Shown one piece after another: positions 36,861 through 48,500 of a DNA stretch of 64,000 nucleotides (its first letter is position 1; each line of letters begins with the position of its first letter). This DNA is from CAYRNY01 sp964425755. GTDB taxonomy: Bacteria > Chloroflexota > Anaerolineae > Aggregatilineales > Aggregatilineaceae. Both the position numbers and the translations under genes were made by a program. The stretch covers positions 186,001-250,000 of the forward strand of contig CAYRNY010000002.1 of the NCBI GenBank assembly GCA_964425755.1, in the 5' to 3' direction. The notes below the pieces were generated by a model, which was not told where the DNA came from, made no database searches, and saw only the letters and a program-made list of their open reading frames with translations.

Positions 36861-38102
36861 ATGACGGGCGCAACGGTGGGAGATATCACAGACGGGGTGT
36901 ATGTGGACGCAACAGCGAGACGGTATGACGTCGTGATGCTTGTGCTCAACGATGTATCCGTCGATGGGCGCGTGCGCAACGAAGCGGCGGCGCTGGCTGC
37001 AGATGGCCGCCGCGTACTGGTGATCGGCACGCAGCGCGCCGACGGCAGCTTGCCGGACCGCGAGAGATTGCGCGGTTTTGAGGTCTGGCGCGTGCGTTAC
37101 GGGGCTTACGGCGCGGCGAAGTGGTGGCCCTGGCGCTGGGTGCGGCACGCGATCCAGGCGGTGCAGATCGTCGCCACGCTGCGCCGCGTGCACACACGTG
37201 TGTATCATGCCCATGACCTGCCGGCGCTGTTGCTGATCCCCTTTGCGCGTGTTCTGCGCCGTGATCCGCCCCGCGTGGTCTATGACGCGCACGAAGTGTA
37301 TCTATTCATGGCCCCGGAAGGATCGCGGCTGCGCCGTTCCTGGCACCGGCTGATCCGCCCGCTGTTCATGGGCATCGAGCGCGCGTTGGCCCGGCGGGCA
37401 GATGCGGTATTGGGGCTTGCGGAAGCGCGTGTGCAGCTGTTGGCGCGCTGGTACGACATTCCGCGCCCGGTGGTGATCGAGAACTTCGTCGACCCGGTGC
37501 CGGATGATGCACCCGCGCCGGTCGATCTGCGCCAGGTAGTGGGGCCGGATCGCCGCTGTGTCGTGCATACCGGCTTCGTTGACCCCAAGCGGCGCGCCAC
37601 GCGGGAACTGATCGCAGCACTGCGCCACCTGCCGGGCGATATCGCGTTGGTGTTCCTGGGGGGCGGGGATGGTGTCCCCCAACTGGACGTATACGCGGGC
37701 GCGCAAGGGCTGGCGGAGCGTGTGCATTTTCTGCCGCCGGTCGCGCCGGAAGCCGTCGCCGCGACGATCAGGGCGGCAGACGCGGCGGCGGTGTTGATGC
37801 GCGCGGAGTCATGGAATACGCGCGCCGGGCTGCCGAACAAGCTGTTCGAGGCGGTCGCTGCCGGGCTGCCGGTGGTTGCATCGGATATGGTCGTGCTGCG
37901 GCGCATCGTGCGGCGGTACGACCTGGGCGTGCTCGTCGATCACCGCGATCCGGCGGCGATCGCACAGGGGCTGCTGGCAGTGCTGTCCCCGGACGGGCAG
38001 GCGCGTTACCGGGTCGCCGTGCGTGCAGCACAGGCGGACCTGAACTGGGCGCGTGAAGCCGCACGGTTCCAGCAGTTCTATCGGGGTATCCTGGATGGCT
38101 AA
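36861..38102 (+). CDS. GT4-type glycosyltransferase
   Basis: A GT-B fold glycosyltransferase of about 413 residues. The N-terminal half has VVMLVLNDVSVDGRVRNEAAAL and HAHDLPALL; the C-terminal half has VVHTGFVDPKRRATREL, LVFLGGGDG and PNKLFEAVAAGLPVVAS, where the Glu is the conserved nucleotide-sugar ligand (EX7E-like region). The start is uncertain: ATG 36861, GTG 36852 and GTG 36897 are in frame, and a TATAAT at 36856-36861 overlaps the first two. If that hexamer is a real -10 box, the later GTG is correct. Its last bases overlap the next glycosyltransferase gene by 8. The sugar donor cannot be predicted. Confidence 0.87.
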   Translation: MTGATVGDITDGVYVDATARRYDVVMLVLNDVSVDGRVRNEAAALAADGRRVLVIGTQRADGSLPDRERLRGFEVWRVRYGAYGAAKWWPWRWVRHAIQAVQIVATLRRVHTRVYHAHDLPALLLIPFARVLRRDPPRVVYDAHEVYLFMAPEGSRLRRSWHRLIRPLFMGIERALARRADAVLGLAEARVQLLARWYDIPRPVVIENFVDPVPDDAPAPVDLRQVVGPDRRCVVHTGFVDPKRRATRELIAALRHLPGDIALVFLGGGDGVPQLDVYAGAQGLAERVHFLPPVAPEAVAATIRAADAAAVLMRAESWNTRAGLPNKLFEAVAAGLPVVASDMVVLRRIVRRYDLGVLVDHRDPAAIAQGLLAVLSPDGQARYRVAVRAAQADLNWAREAARFQQFYRGILDG

Positions 38103-39309
38103 GCGACCGCATACGGCGTTTTTGTTATCCCGCCCGTATGGGCCAGATGTGCGCGCGGAGAAGCAAGCGCATACGCTGGCGGCGGCGGGATGGCGCGTCT
38201 CGATCGTGGCGTGGGACCGCGAGTGCCGCTACAGGCCGCACGCACACGCGGCAGCGCCGGAACTGCTGGCTTCGGCACTCGCGGAGTGGCCGGAAACCGT
38301 CGCTTCGCCGGGCCAGGTAACGGTAACGCACATCCCGATCCGGGCCGGTTACCTGACCGGACGGCGATTGCTGCGCACGCTGCCCCGGTTCTGGTGGCGG
38401 GTGTGGCAGGAATTGCGCCGCTTGAAGCCTGGCGTGATCCACGCGAACGACCTGGACACGCTGCCGGTCGCGGTGCTGTACGGGCGGGCGGTGGGCGTCC
38501 CGGTGTTGTTCGACGTGCGGGACTACTATCCCGGCATGGTGCGCGCGAGCGTTGGCGTTGCGCTCAGCGCGGCACTCGAAGGGCTGGAGCGAGCGCTGTT
38601 GCCGCTGGCGGACGGTACGCTCGCGGTCAGTGAGGCGGCGGCGCGACGTTACCGGGACCTGGGGGCGCGGGCCTGGGTCGTGGAGAACGCGCAGCCGCTG
38701 CCGGATCGCGCCGCGCTGGATGCACAGGGCCGCGCGTTTCGACGGCGGCTCGGCGTGCCGGATGGTGCGCTGCTGGTGGTTTACGTGGGCTATTTGAATC
38801 CGGAACGCGTGCTGAAGCCGCTGCTGGAAGCTGTGCTGGAACTCGATAACGTCTGGCTGGCGGTTGGCGGGACGGGACCACAGTTGCCTGCTGTCCAGGC
38901 TGCGGCGACAGCCTGCGCGCGGATTCGCGTGCTGGGCTGGGTGCCGCTGCATGACGTCTTCACGGTGGTGGCGGCGGGTGACGTGGCCTACTACGGCTTT
39001 GACGCGCGCAACCCGAACAGCGCGTACTTCATGCCGAACCTGGCTTACTTCGCGCTGGCAGCAGGCCGCCCGATCCTGACCACGCCGGTGGGCGCGATCG
39101 CGGAACTGGTGCGGCGCGAAAGTTGCGGGGTCGTGCTGGATGCGCCGGAACGGGACGCGGTCCGGGTGGCGCTGCGCCAGTTGTGTGATACAGCATATCG
39201 TGATACCTTAAGCAAGTATGCACGAACTATTGGGCAGCGCTATCACTGGCTGGACGCGGCGGAACAATTGCTCGCGGCCTACCGGGCGCTCGTACCGGAC
39301 GCAAACTGA
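38095..39309 (+). CDS. GT4-type glycosyltransferase
   Basis: The ATG at 38095, overlapping the previous stop as ATGGCTAA, gives a product of about 404 residues. The N-terminal domain has FLLSRPYGPDVRAEKQAHTLA and HANDLDTLPVAVLYG; the C-terminal domain has VVYVGYLNPERVLKPLLEAV, RVLGWVPLHD and NSAYFMPNLAYFALAAGRP, a variant of the donor-binding loop in which the usual E is replaced by an N/Y-rich segment. It is similar in layout to its neighbour but not a recent duplicate. The two presumably act consecutively on the same lipid-linked glycan, together with the divergent flippase (inference). Confidence 0.86.
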   Translation: MAKRPHTAFLLSRPYGPDVRAEKQAHTLAAAGWRVSIVAWDRECRYRPHAHAAAPELLASALAEWPETVASPGQVTVTHIPIRAGYLTGRRLLRTLPRFWWRVWQELRRLKPGVIHANDLDTLPVAVLYGRAVGVPVLFDVRDYYPGMVRASVGVALSAALEGLERALLPLADGTLAVSEAAARRYRDLGARAWVVENAQPLPDRAALDAQGRAFRRRLGVPDGALLVVYVGYLNPERVLKPLLEAVLELDNVWLAVGGTGPQLPAVQAAATACARIRVLGWVPLHDVFTVVAAGDVAYYGFDARNPNSAYFMPNLAYFALAAGRPILTTPVGAIAELVRRESCGVVLDAPERDAVRVALRQLCDTAYRDTLSKYARTIGQRYHWLDAAEQLLAAYRALVPDAN

Positions 39310-39558
39310 GGTGTAGGGCGCGCATTTAGAAACACCTCGGTGAGCGACCAACCTGTTCTGTGCCATGCCAAATGTCAAGAACTGTCAAAAAGCGCGTCAT
39401 TACGTACCTGGGTACCACCCATTAAGACCGGCAAGCGTGATATCCTTAAAGAAGTATGTGTTACGACACGATGAGATACTAATCACACCAGGCCATTTTA
39501 TTCCGCGTGTTACACCATAACTCGCTGCGGGGGATGTACCGGTGATAGGAGTTATACG

Positions 39559-42500
39559 ATGAACAAGCGATTCATACCTGTGCTACGGGCATTATTGATC
39601 ATCACGCTGCTGGTAACGGGGCAGGTGCAGGCGGTTTTTGCAGACGAGGCTCCCGACACGGTGGTGCAGGGGGCCGCCAGCGTGGGCGCTGCGCCACCGG
39701 CGGACCAGTGGGACAACGGCTGCAAGGTGTATGTCAACACCGGCATGCTGGCCGCGCCGCTTGGCGGCGCGCCGGATTTTGATTTGCCGTGGCCGCATGG
39801 CGCGTCGTTGCTCAACAGCGATGTGGATGATGTCGGCTCGTCACCGGAAGTGTTCGTCTCCGTCGGGGAGACGACAAGCTGGTTCGTGGCGATTGAGAAC
39901 GCCAGCGATCAGGATGGAGATTCTCGCTGCAATCCGCCCGGTAGTGAGGAATTGTACGATATCGAGGTCGAGGTGGTCTTCCGTGATACGGCCACCAGCA
40001 GCGTAATTGAAACGGTCAACGTGGCGCTGATGTGGCCCGATCCCAATCAGCCGGGCGTTTTACCGGCGCATGGCGATGCCGCGTGGGCCACGTTCGACTG
40101 GATCGTGCCGCCGACTGTCGCGGGTAATGTTGGGGTGCGCACCAACTACTATTCCGAGATGGAGTTCGGTGATAAGTTCACCGGTTGGGACATCCTTGAT
40201 GGTGACGACGATATCTTTGGCGTCGAGGGGCCGGGGTTCCAACTCATTTCGTTTGTCACCGACCCATTGGTGACCGAGGCGGCGCTGGGCGAGACGCTCG
40301 ACTATACGCTGATCATCGAGAACACGCGCCCGGCAGCGATCCAGCAGATCAACGCGTCGTCGGCGTCGGGATTGCTGGCGGGGTGTAACGGCATCAACAA
40401 CTGGACGCCAGTGGGCGGTGGCGACCCGCTTACCGCGGTGGCGCCAGGCGAGCAGGCGCAGTGCCGGCTGCTGGACGTGCCCGTTTCGGGCGATCCCCCG
40501 CCGCAGAACTTCCGCATCGTGGGCGAGCTCACCGTCTACCAGGACGCCAGCGGCACGGGGCTGAGCTTCACCGACGAGGTGATCAGCGAGCCGGTGGCCG
40601 TGGCGCTGCCCGATATCGGGATCGAGAAGCGGGTACGCGCCGTGTATCGCAGCGGGTCACGGATTTACTCGATTGACGGGACGGATCCGTTGCCGGTGGT
40701 GTTGCCCGGCGACACGATCGAATACGAGATCGTCGTCACCAACACCGGCGAAGTGGAACTAACAAACATCTTTGTGGTGGACAGCCTGACCGGGCCACAG
40801 TACGTGCCGCAAGGCACCACGCTTTTACCCGGCGAGTCGCTCGATCCGTTTAGACCAACATATACCGTGCCGCCGGACAGCCAGGACCCGCTGCAAAACA
40901 CGGCAACCGTGACGGCGGACGCGCCAGGCTTTACATCGGTGTCCGCGCGGGCGATCGCGTCGGTGGATGTGGCCGACTCGGTGCTGGAGGCCGAACTGGT
41001 CGCGGTCGACCCGGACACAGGTGATGTCCTGTCGACCGGGATCGAGCCGAACACCCAGGTGCGCTACAGGCTGACCGTATACAACCGGGGCACGTTGCAG
41101 GTCACCAACCTGACGACAGTCCCGGTAGCGCTGCCGCTCAAAACGGTTGGCACGCCGCCGGCATTCTTCCCGGATTCGGTGCCGGGCGGGGGACAGGTCA
41201 CCATTCAGTGGGATTACATCGTGACGGAAACGGACGACGACCCGCTGGTGAGCACGGTACGGGTGCGCGGGCAGTTATCCGGTGGCGGCTTGCTATACGC
41301 GCAGGCCCAGAACACGCTCGACCTGACCAGCCCCGGTATCATGCTCACGGCAGTGGTGACCAGCCCGGCGGATACCGGCACGGTCCTGCGCGGCCAGACG
41401 GTGCAATACCAGGTGACGGTGACCAACACCAACTCCAGCGTCGACGCGGCCATCTGCAACATTCTCGTCAACCAGATCCGGCGCGACCCGAATACCGGGC
41501 TGGAGTACACGGTACTGACCGGGATACCGCTAAACTGGCGGTCTGACCAAGAGCCGGACACGCTCGCTGGCGGCGACAGCGTTTCTGGTGCGACGTCGTA
41601 CCTGGTGACCGGCGAAGATGTCGATCCGCTGCACATGATCTTCGAGGTCACGGCGGTTGATTGCGCGACATCCGCGCCGCTCTCGGATCGCACCGCGCGC
41701 GTGCTGGATATCTCTGACGTGCAGCTAAACACCAGCATCACCGGGACGCGCACCGATGGTGATGATACATACCCGGTCGGGATAAACAACCCGGCCCCGG
41801 TGGGCGCAACGGTTGACCTGACCTACCAGGTGATCAACATCAGCGCGATGACGCTGGAGAACGTCAGCGCTACATGGTGCGTCCCACACCGGCCTGCGGC
41901 TGACTGGTGCGGGCTGGTCTTTGACTCCGCGGAGCCGAATCTGCCATTGTCGCTGGGGGCGTTTGAGGACGGTGCAGAGCGCTTCAGCTATGTGATCACG
42001 CCCGAAGACGCGACAGAAAGCCCGATCACGATCGAGGTGACGCTGACCGGGACCGACAACAAGGGGAAGAACGTCTCGATCAGGACGGCGTTCCGGATTG
42101 CTGTCGCCACGCCCGACCTGGCCTTCGCTCTGGACGGGGTCCCGCGCGCGGTGCTGGGCGACACCATCCCGTTTGACTTTACCATCGTCAACGAAACCCA
42201 ATCTGAACTCAGCGAGGTGCGCGTCTATAACTTGCTGAAGGAAGATCCGTCCGACCCATTCGGCTTTGAAGAGGTCGCGTACTTCCCGACGATATCGAAC
42301 ATCGCGGACCTGGACCAGAACGTCGAGACGGGAACGTTTGACTACACCATCGATTCGCTGGCGGGCATCCAGGAAGACGTCTTGACGATGCGCGTGCGGC
42401 TGGTGGGCATGGCCGGCGATGACCAGGTCATGGCGACGGCTGTGCACGAGGTCGATATCATCCCGATGGTCGGCGTGAACAAGACCGGCGACGAATCCCG

Positions 42501-45500
42501 TCCGGCGGGCTTATCCGTGCACTACGCGGTGACCATCCGGAACAACTCGCAAAGCCAGTTCCTGAAGATCACCGACTATCAAGACGCGGTGCTGGCAGGA
42601 TACGGGGTCTCGGTGGGTGAAGATGATTTCGGTCCCTGGCCGGCGTGGGGGCCTGAGGGCGAAAACGGCCCCGAACCGGGGGTGTTGCCGCCCGGCGAAT
42701 CGGTGGTCGGACAGTTCCGCATCCCAGGGCCGCCGGAAGACGCCGACGCGCCGGGAGTCAACGCGTTCCCCAGCCCGCTGGTGAACACGTTCATCGTCAA
42801 TGGCTTGCGGTCTGAAGACCCGTACAGCACGGGCGGCGAGGTCGTGTCAGGGTCTGGTTCACACAAGGTGCTGATCGAATGCCCGGTCGGGTTCAACTTC
42901 CAGGTCGAGAATCTGGACAACGACCCAGACTGGGTATTAGGCGAGACGTTGCGCTGGCGGATCAGCTTCCGCAACATCAGCCTGGACACCATCGAGGGCA
43001 TTCAGATCATCGAGGACCTGGAGTGGGGCGGGCAGGTTGACCATATCCAGTGGCCTGACCCGGCCAACCCGGGACGGTTGGAACCGGGACAGACGGCCTG
43101 GATTATGAACCAGGATGGCACAACGCCTTACTTCGACAAGCAGATCACATACGAGTACTACACCGGCGATGGCAGCACAATGGAAGACTACGTCCGCGCG
43201 GACTTCAGCGAAGTTGGCGGCGCGGCGATGTGTGAAGACACCGCGGCACGTAAGATCTACAGCCCGATCCAACTGCTGAAGGTTCCGAACGTGGGGGTTG
43301 CGTTCACGGGCGAGGAGGTGGACTACCTCATCGTCGTGCGGAACGTGACCGAGGAGGACGACGCGCCGTATAACAACTTCTATGTGACGGTGTACGACTC
43401 GCTGCTGCAACCCAGCCCGCTGCCGCTGCAATACAACGGGGAAGGGGCTGCCGAAACAAATGCCGGGTGGATTGGGCCAGGCGAGCAGTTGCCGGCCAAG
43501 ACGGTTACGCGCGAAGTGCAGGCGACCGACCCGGAAGAGCTGAAGAACGTGCTGACGGCTGAGTTCTATCCGGACCCGAACCTGGTCGAGGAGAATGTCA
43601 CGTACATCACCACGACCAGCGCGATCGTCTACACCGGGAACCCGCTGGACCTGCGGAAGAAACCGAGTGTTCGCAAAGCAGCGGCGGGCGAGACGATCAC
43701 CTACGACTACACGATCGCCAACGTCAGCCCGTATTTTGTGGTTGTGACTTCGGCCATCGATGACCAGATGCCCGACGACCCGTTGATCCCCGATCTGACG
43801 GACGGCGTGATCGAGCTGGACCCGGGCGAAGTGTACAACCTGCTCGACATCCCGTTCACGATCCCGCTGGAGGCGAGCGGGTCGTTTGAGAACACGTTCA
43901 TCGTGACGGGCGATGTCTTTATACCGGAAGCTGGCGTGCGCACGATCACTAACTCGATCGTCGCGTCCGTGGCGTTGGAAGAAACCGATCTGCAAGTTGA
44001 AAAGTCGATACGCGTGGACGAAGATGGGGATGGAATCCCGGAAGAAGGTGAGGAAGTAACCGACACCTTCGGCATCGCAGACGGCATCCCGGATGTCGAG
44101 TCGGGCACGGAGGTGTACTACTGCTTCGCCGTTGAGAATACGAACCCGGGTGAGAATACGTATGTCCGCGACATCACGATCCAGGACAACATGTTCCCCA
44201 CGCTGCAGCAGACGTTCGAGCAGGCGGTGCTCGCACTTGACGGGCACCCGCCGGACCAGCCGAACTGGCTGTATGGCGGCGAGCGCGTCGAATTCTGCGT
44301 CGGACCGCAAGCGTTGACCCAATCGCCTGAGTTGGGCGATCCGCGAACCAACATTGTGACGGTGAACGGCGTGTCAAATGAAGGACGCGCGCTGTTCAAC
44401 GAGGCGCGGGTAACGGTGGACATCCGGGGCACGACGCTGCTGGTGACCAAGCTACCCTCGCAGACGACCGCATTCGTAGGGGACACGATCACGTATGTGA
44501 TCACGCTGTACAACAACGACGAGTCGACCGACGTGGTGCTCGACGAAGTGATCGATGACTTCATCAGCGGCGCACCGGCCCCGATCGCGCTGGAAGACTT
44601 CGACTGGAGTAACAGCGGGGTTGACGGTCACCCGGTCGGGCGACTGGGACCTGGCGGCCAGGCGACGTATATCTACACGTACACGGTACGCGCCGACGAT
44701 CCCGACCCGCTTGAAAACACCGTCATGGCGACGGGGTGGCTGGTGGATAACGAGAATCCCGATGACTGGACGCCGGTATACGACAACACGCGGTCGGTGA
44801 TCGCGGTGACGGACAGCCAGCTCATCGTGCGCAAGACCGCCGCGCCCAACATTGCCAACGCCAGCCCTGACAACTGCGGGCAACCGGGTGGGCCAGCGTG
44901 CAACACGGTGTCATACTCGATCAGCATCACCAACCAGGGCAAAGTGCCGGTCTATGGCGTGATGGCAGTGGATGAGCACTTCGACGCGATCAGCGGGCAG
45001 ATGGTGCAACGGGTCTTCCAGGGCGACGACCTGACCGACACCGTGCTCGATCCGTCCGAGACGGCGTTCATCTCGTACACGCTGCCAATGCCGACCTCGT
45101 CCCAGATCGCGGCGGCAGCGGCTGGAGACCCGCTGGACCCGTTCATCAACACGGTGACGGTGTACGGCCAGCTGTTGGATGCAAACGACCAGGTAATCCC
45201 GATAGAGGACGACGACCCGGACGACCCGTATGACGATGATAAGTCGATCAAGACCATCGCGACGGATGCGGTCGACATCATCCAGCCCGGCATCCGCGCG
45301 CTCAAGTCACCGGTGACGCTGGCGGCTGCGCCGGGACAAGAGGTGCTTTACGAAATCACGATCACCAACACCGGCAGTGAGACGCTCGACAACATCACGT
45401 TCGAGGACCTGCTAGGTGGCGGTGTCGTGGACCTGGACGGGCTGTGCATGTCGACCTGCAACTGGGTCTACAGTTCAGGCGAGCAATACGAGCCGGTGGC

Positions 45501-48500
45501 GATCAAGCTGCCGCCGCTTGAGCGCCTGCATGGCTCGGTACAGGTGACGGTGCCGGAAGACTGGACCGCGCCGAAATTCACGAACGTGATCGAAGTCTCG
45601 GCACAGGATGCTACCGGCAGGGTGCTCACCGACCGCACCTCGGCCACGATTGACGTGCGCGACGAGGGGATCAGCGTCGAGAAGATCGCCGGTGCGTCAT
45701 CTGCGGCCATCGGATCGCAAGTGCCGTACACGGTCAACGTGACGAATGTCGGTAACACGGCGTTCGAACGCATCCAGATCGTCGACCCCGGGATGGACGC
45801 GGAATTCGACACCGCCGACGGGAACCCCGACGGTGTGATCACGATCGAGAGCGGTTTCCCGGATGACCCGGACATCGAAGGCGACGACAGCGGCACGCTC
45901 GATCCGGGCGAGGTGTACACCTTTAACTACGGGTACACGCTCACCGCGCAGGATGGCGAGCTCTACATCAACCGCGTGACCGTCACAGCGACGACTGCGA
46001 CGGGCGGCGCGGCGGTGAGTGTGGACAGCGCGGCGGTGTCCGTCGAGAAGGCGTCGCTCAACGTTGAGAAGTTCGTGTGTGCCGGGTTGCCGGATGTGCC
46101 AGACAGCCCGCCGCCGCCGGACTGCACGACCGTTGTGAACATCGGTGATGAGATCACGCCCGACACGGTAACGTACTATCTGCACGTTGCCAACACCGGC
46201 GGGATCGCGCTCAACGACATCACGATCACCGATTCGATGCACGGGCCCATAACCGGCCCGGCGACGCTCGATCCGGATGATGGCGTCGCGGATGAAGGCA
46301 GCGATGAGGTGTGGATCACGTACACCTACGACGTGCAACCCAACGACCCCGACCCGCTAACCAACTACGTGCTGGTTTCCGGCGTGCCGGAGGGCGACAC
46401 GCAAAGCATATCGGCGACGGCAGCGGCGCAGTTGGCGCTGGTGACGGGCGATCTCGTGGTGGAGAAGTCCGGCCCGGCGCAGGCCGTGCTCGGGCAGACG
46501 GTGACTTACGACGTGACGCTGTGGCACGCCGGCGGGTCCAGCGACCCGATCACGGATATCGTGGTGTACGATCCGCTGAGCGACGACTACGGCACAGCCC
46601 CAATCACGGAATGTGGTGTTGTGTCGCTGGCGGCGGGTGAAACGCATGAATGCACGATCTCGCACACCGTGACACAAGCCGACCCGTCGCCGCTGGTGAA
46701 CACGGTTTCGGCCAGCGGCACGCAGGGCGGGGTGACCGTCTCCGATGCGACCACGTACTCGCTGGTCATCGCGACGCCGGGGCTGTCGGTCAGCAAGACC
46801 GCGGACAAGCAACACGCGACGATCGGTGATACGGTGACCTATACCTACCGTATCGAAAACACCGGGACGACGCGCATCGATAACCTGGTCGTGCAGGAGA
46901 GCGATCCTGGCGCGACCTTCAGCGAACCCTGGCCGGGCTACTTGCTGCCGGGGCGCGACGCCGTCCGCACGTGGACGCGGACGATGAGCGCTGCGGACGC
47001 CGATCCGTACACCAACACGCTGACGGTGACGGGCACGGTCGGCGGCGAGCCGATCCTGGCCCAGGCCAGCGAGACAGTGTACCTGGCAAACGGCGCGTTG
47101 CTGGTGACCAACGAGCCGAACGTTACCTTCGCCCGGGACGGCCAGTCGGTGATCTTCACCTACGCTGTCGACAACGTGGGCACCGACCCGATCTATAACG
47201 TGACGCTTGAGGACAACCTGTGCTTCGTGGGCGGCGAAACGGTCGCTGCTGTGCTGGAGCCCGCAGATCCGCCGGTACGGCTGTTCTGCGAAGTCACAGC
47301 CAGCGCGCCGGGACCGCTGGTGTCTAGCGTATACGTGCAAGGTAACGATGGGGCGGTGGATGGCCCGCTGCTGTCCGATACCGCGACCGCCGAGGTCGGC
47401 GTGGCGGATGGCGCGGTGTTGCTGACCAAGACCGCCGATGTGCGGACCGTCACCACGTCCGCGCCGGATAACCAGATCGGTTACACGGTTACGGTCACGA
47501 ATATCGGTGACGAGACGTTGAACTTCGCTATCGATAGCGTGGAAGATTCGCTTGTCGCGCTGTCGCCCGCGCCGCCGGAATCGCTGCGACCGGGCGCGAG
47601 CTTCCGCATGACGGGGACCTACACGGTAACCGACCCCGCGCCGACATCGATCAACAACACCGCGACGGTCACGGCGACCGGCGCGTCAACCGGCGCGACC
47701 TATGCCGACTCGGACAGTGCAGCAGTCGCTGTGCTGGAGAACCCGGACGCGATCCTGCTGCTGACGAAGTCCGCCAGCGCGCTGGTTGCTGATCCGGGTG
47801 ACACGATCACCTACACCTATACCGTGCAGAACTTCACCCCAGATACGACCGCGACCGGCGTCACGTTGACCGATCCGCTGCTGCCAGGCAGCCCGGTGAG
47901 CCTGCCGGACCTGGGACCGGGGAACGCGGTGACGCGCTCCTACGACGTGACGATCCCGGCGGACTGGACCGAGGCCGAGTTCACCAACACGGCTGAAGTC
48001 GCCACGACGGAAGGCGTGCAGGACACGGCCAGCGTGACGGTGGATGTCAACCTGCTGACGCTGGAGAAGGTCGCGTCTGTGCCTGAGGTGGACGAAACGA
48101 CGGGTGAATTCGTGATCACCTATACCTTCACCGTGACCAACAACAGCACGGCGGACGTTTCCGGCGTGGCGCTGAGCGACCCGATGGTTGACACCATGGG
48201 GGGCTGGGTTGAGGAGTTGCCGGATACGATCCCGGGAAGCGGAACGGAAACTGCCACCGCGACGGTCGCGCTACCAGTGGATACGGTGTCGCCGGTGGTG
48301 AACGAAGCGACGCTGACCGTCAACGGCATCGAGGAAGCGACGGCCAGCGCCAGCACAGAACTTGTCGTGTCGGCGCTCGAAGCGACGATCGTCAGCATCA
48401 CGCAGGAAGCCGAAGACGGGACGCCGCTGGACCTGATCCAGACGGGCGAGCCGGTCACGGTAGAGGTCGAACTGCGCAACGCGGGCACGACGACGCTCAG

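Noticed and set aside
39310..39558. Riboswitch or RNA gene upstream of the giant gene
   Set aside because: I looked for conserved helices or tRNA-like motifs and saw only a short GGTACC-type palindrome. There is not enough to support a call.
42937..44322. 461-codon minus-strand frame and other minus-strand frames inside the giant gene
   Set aside because: The plus strand has one continuous frame with consistent DUF11 repeats. The minus-strand products are Arg/His/Val-rich shadows.
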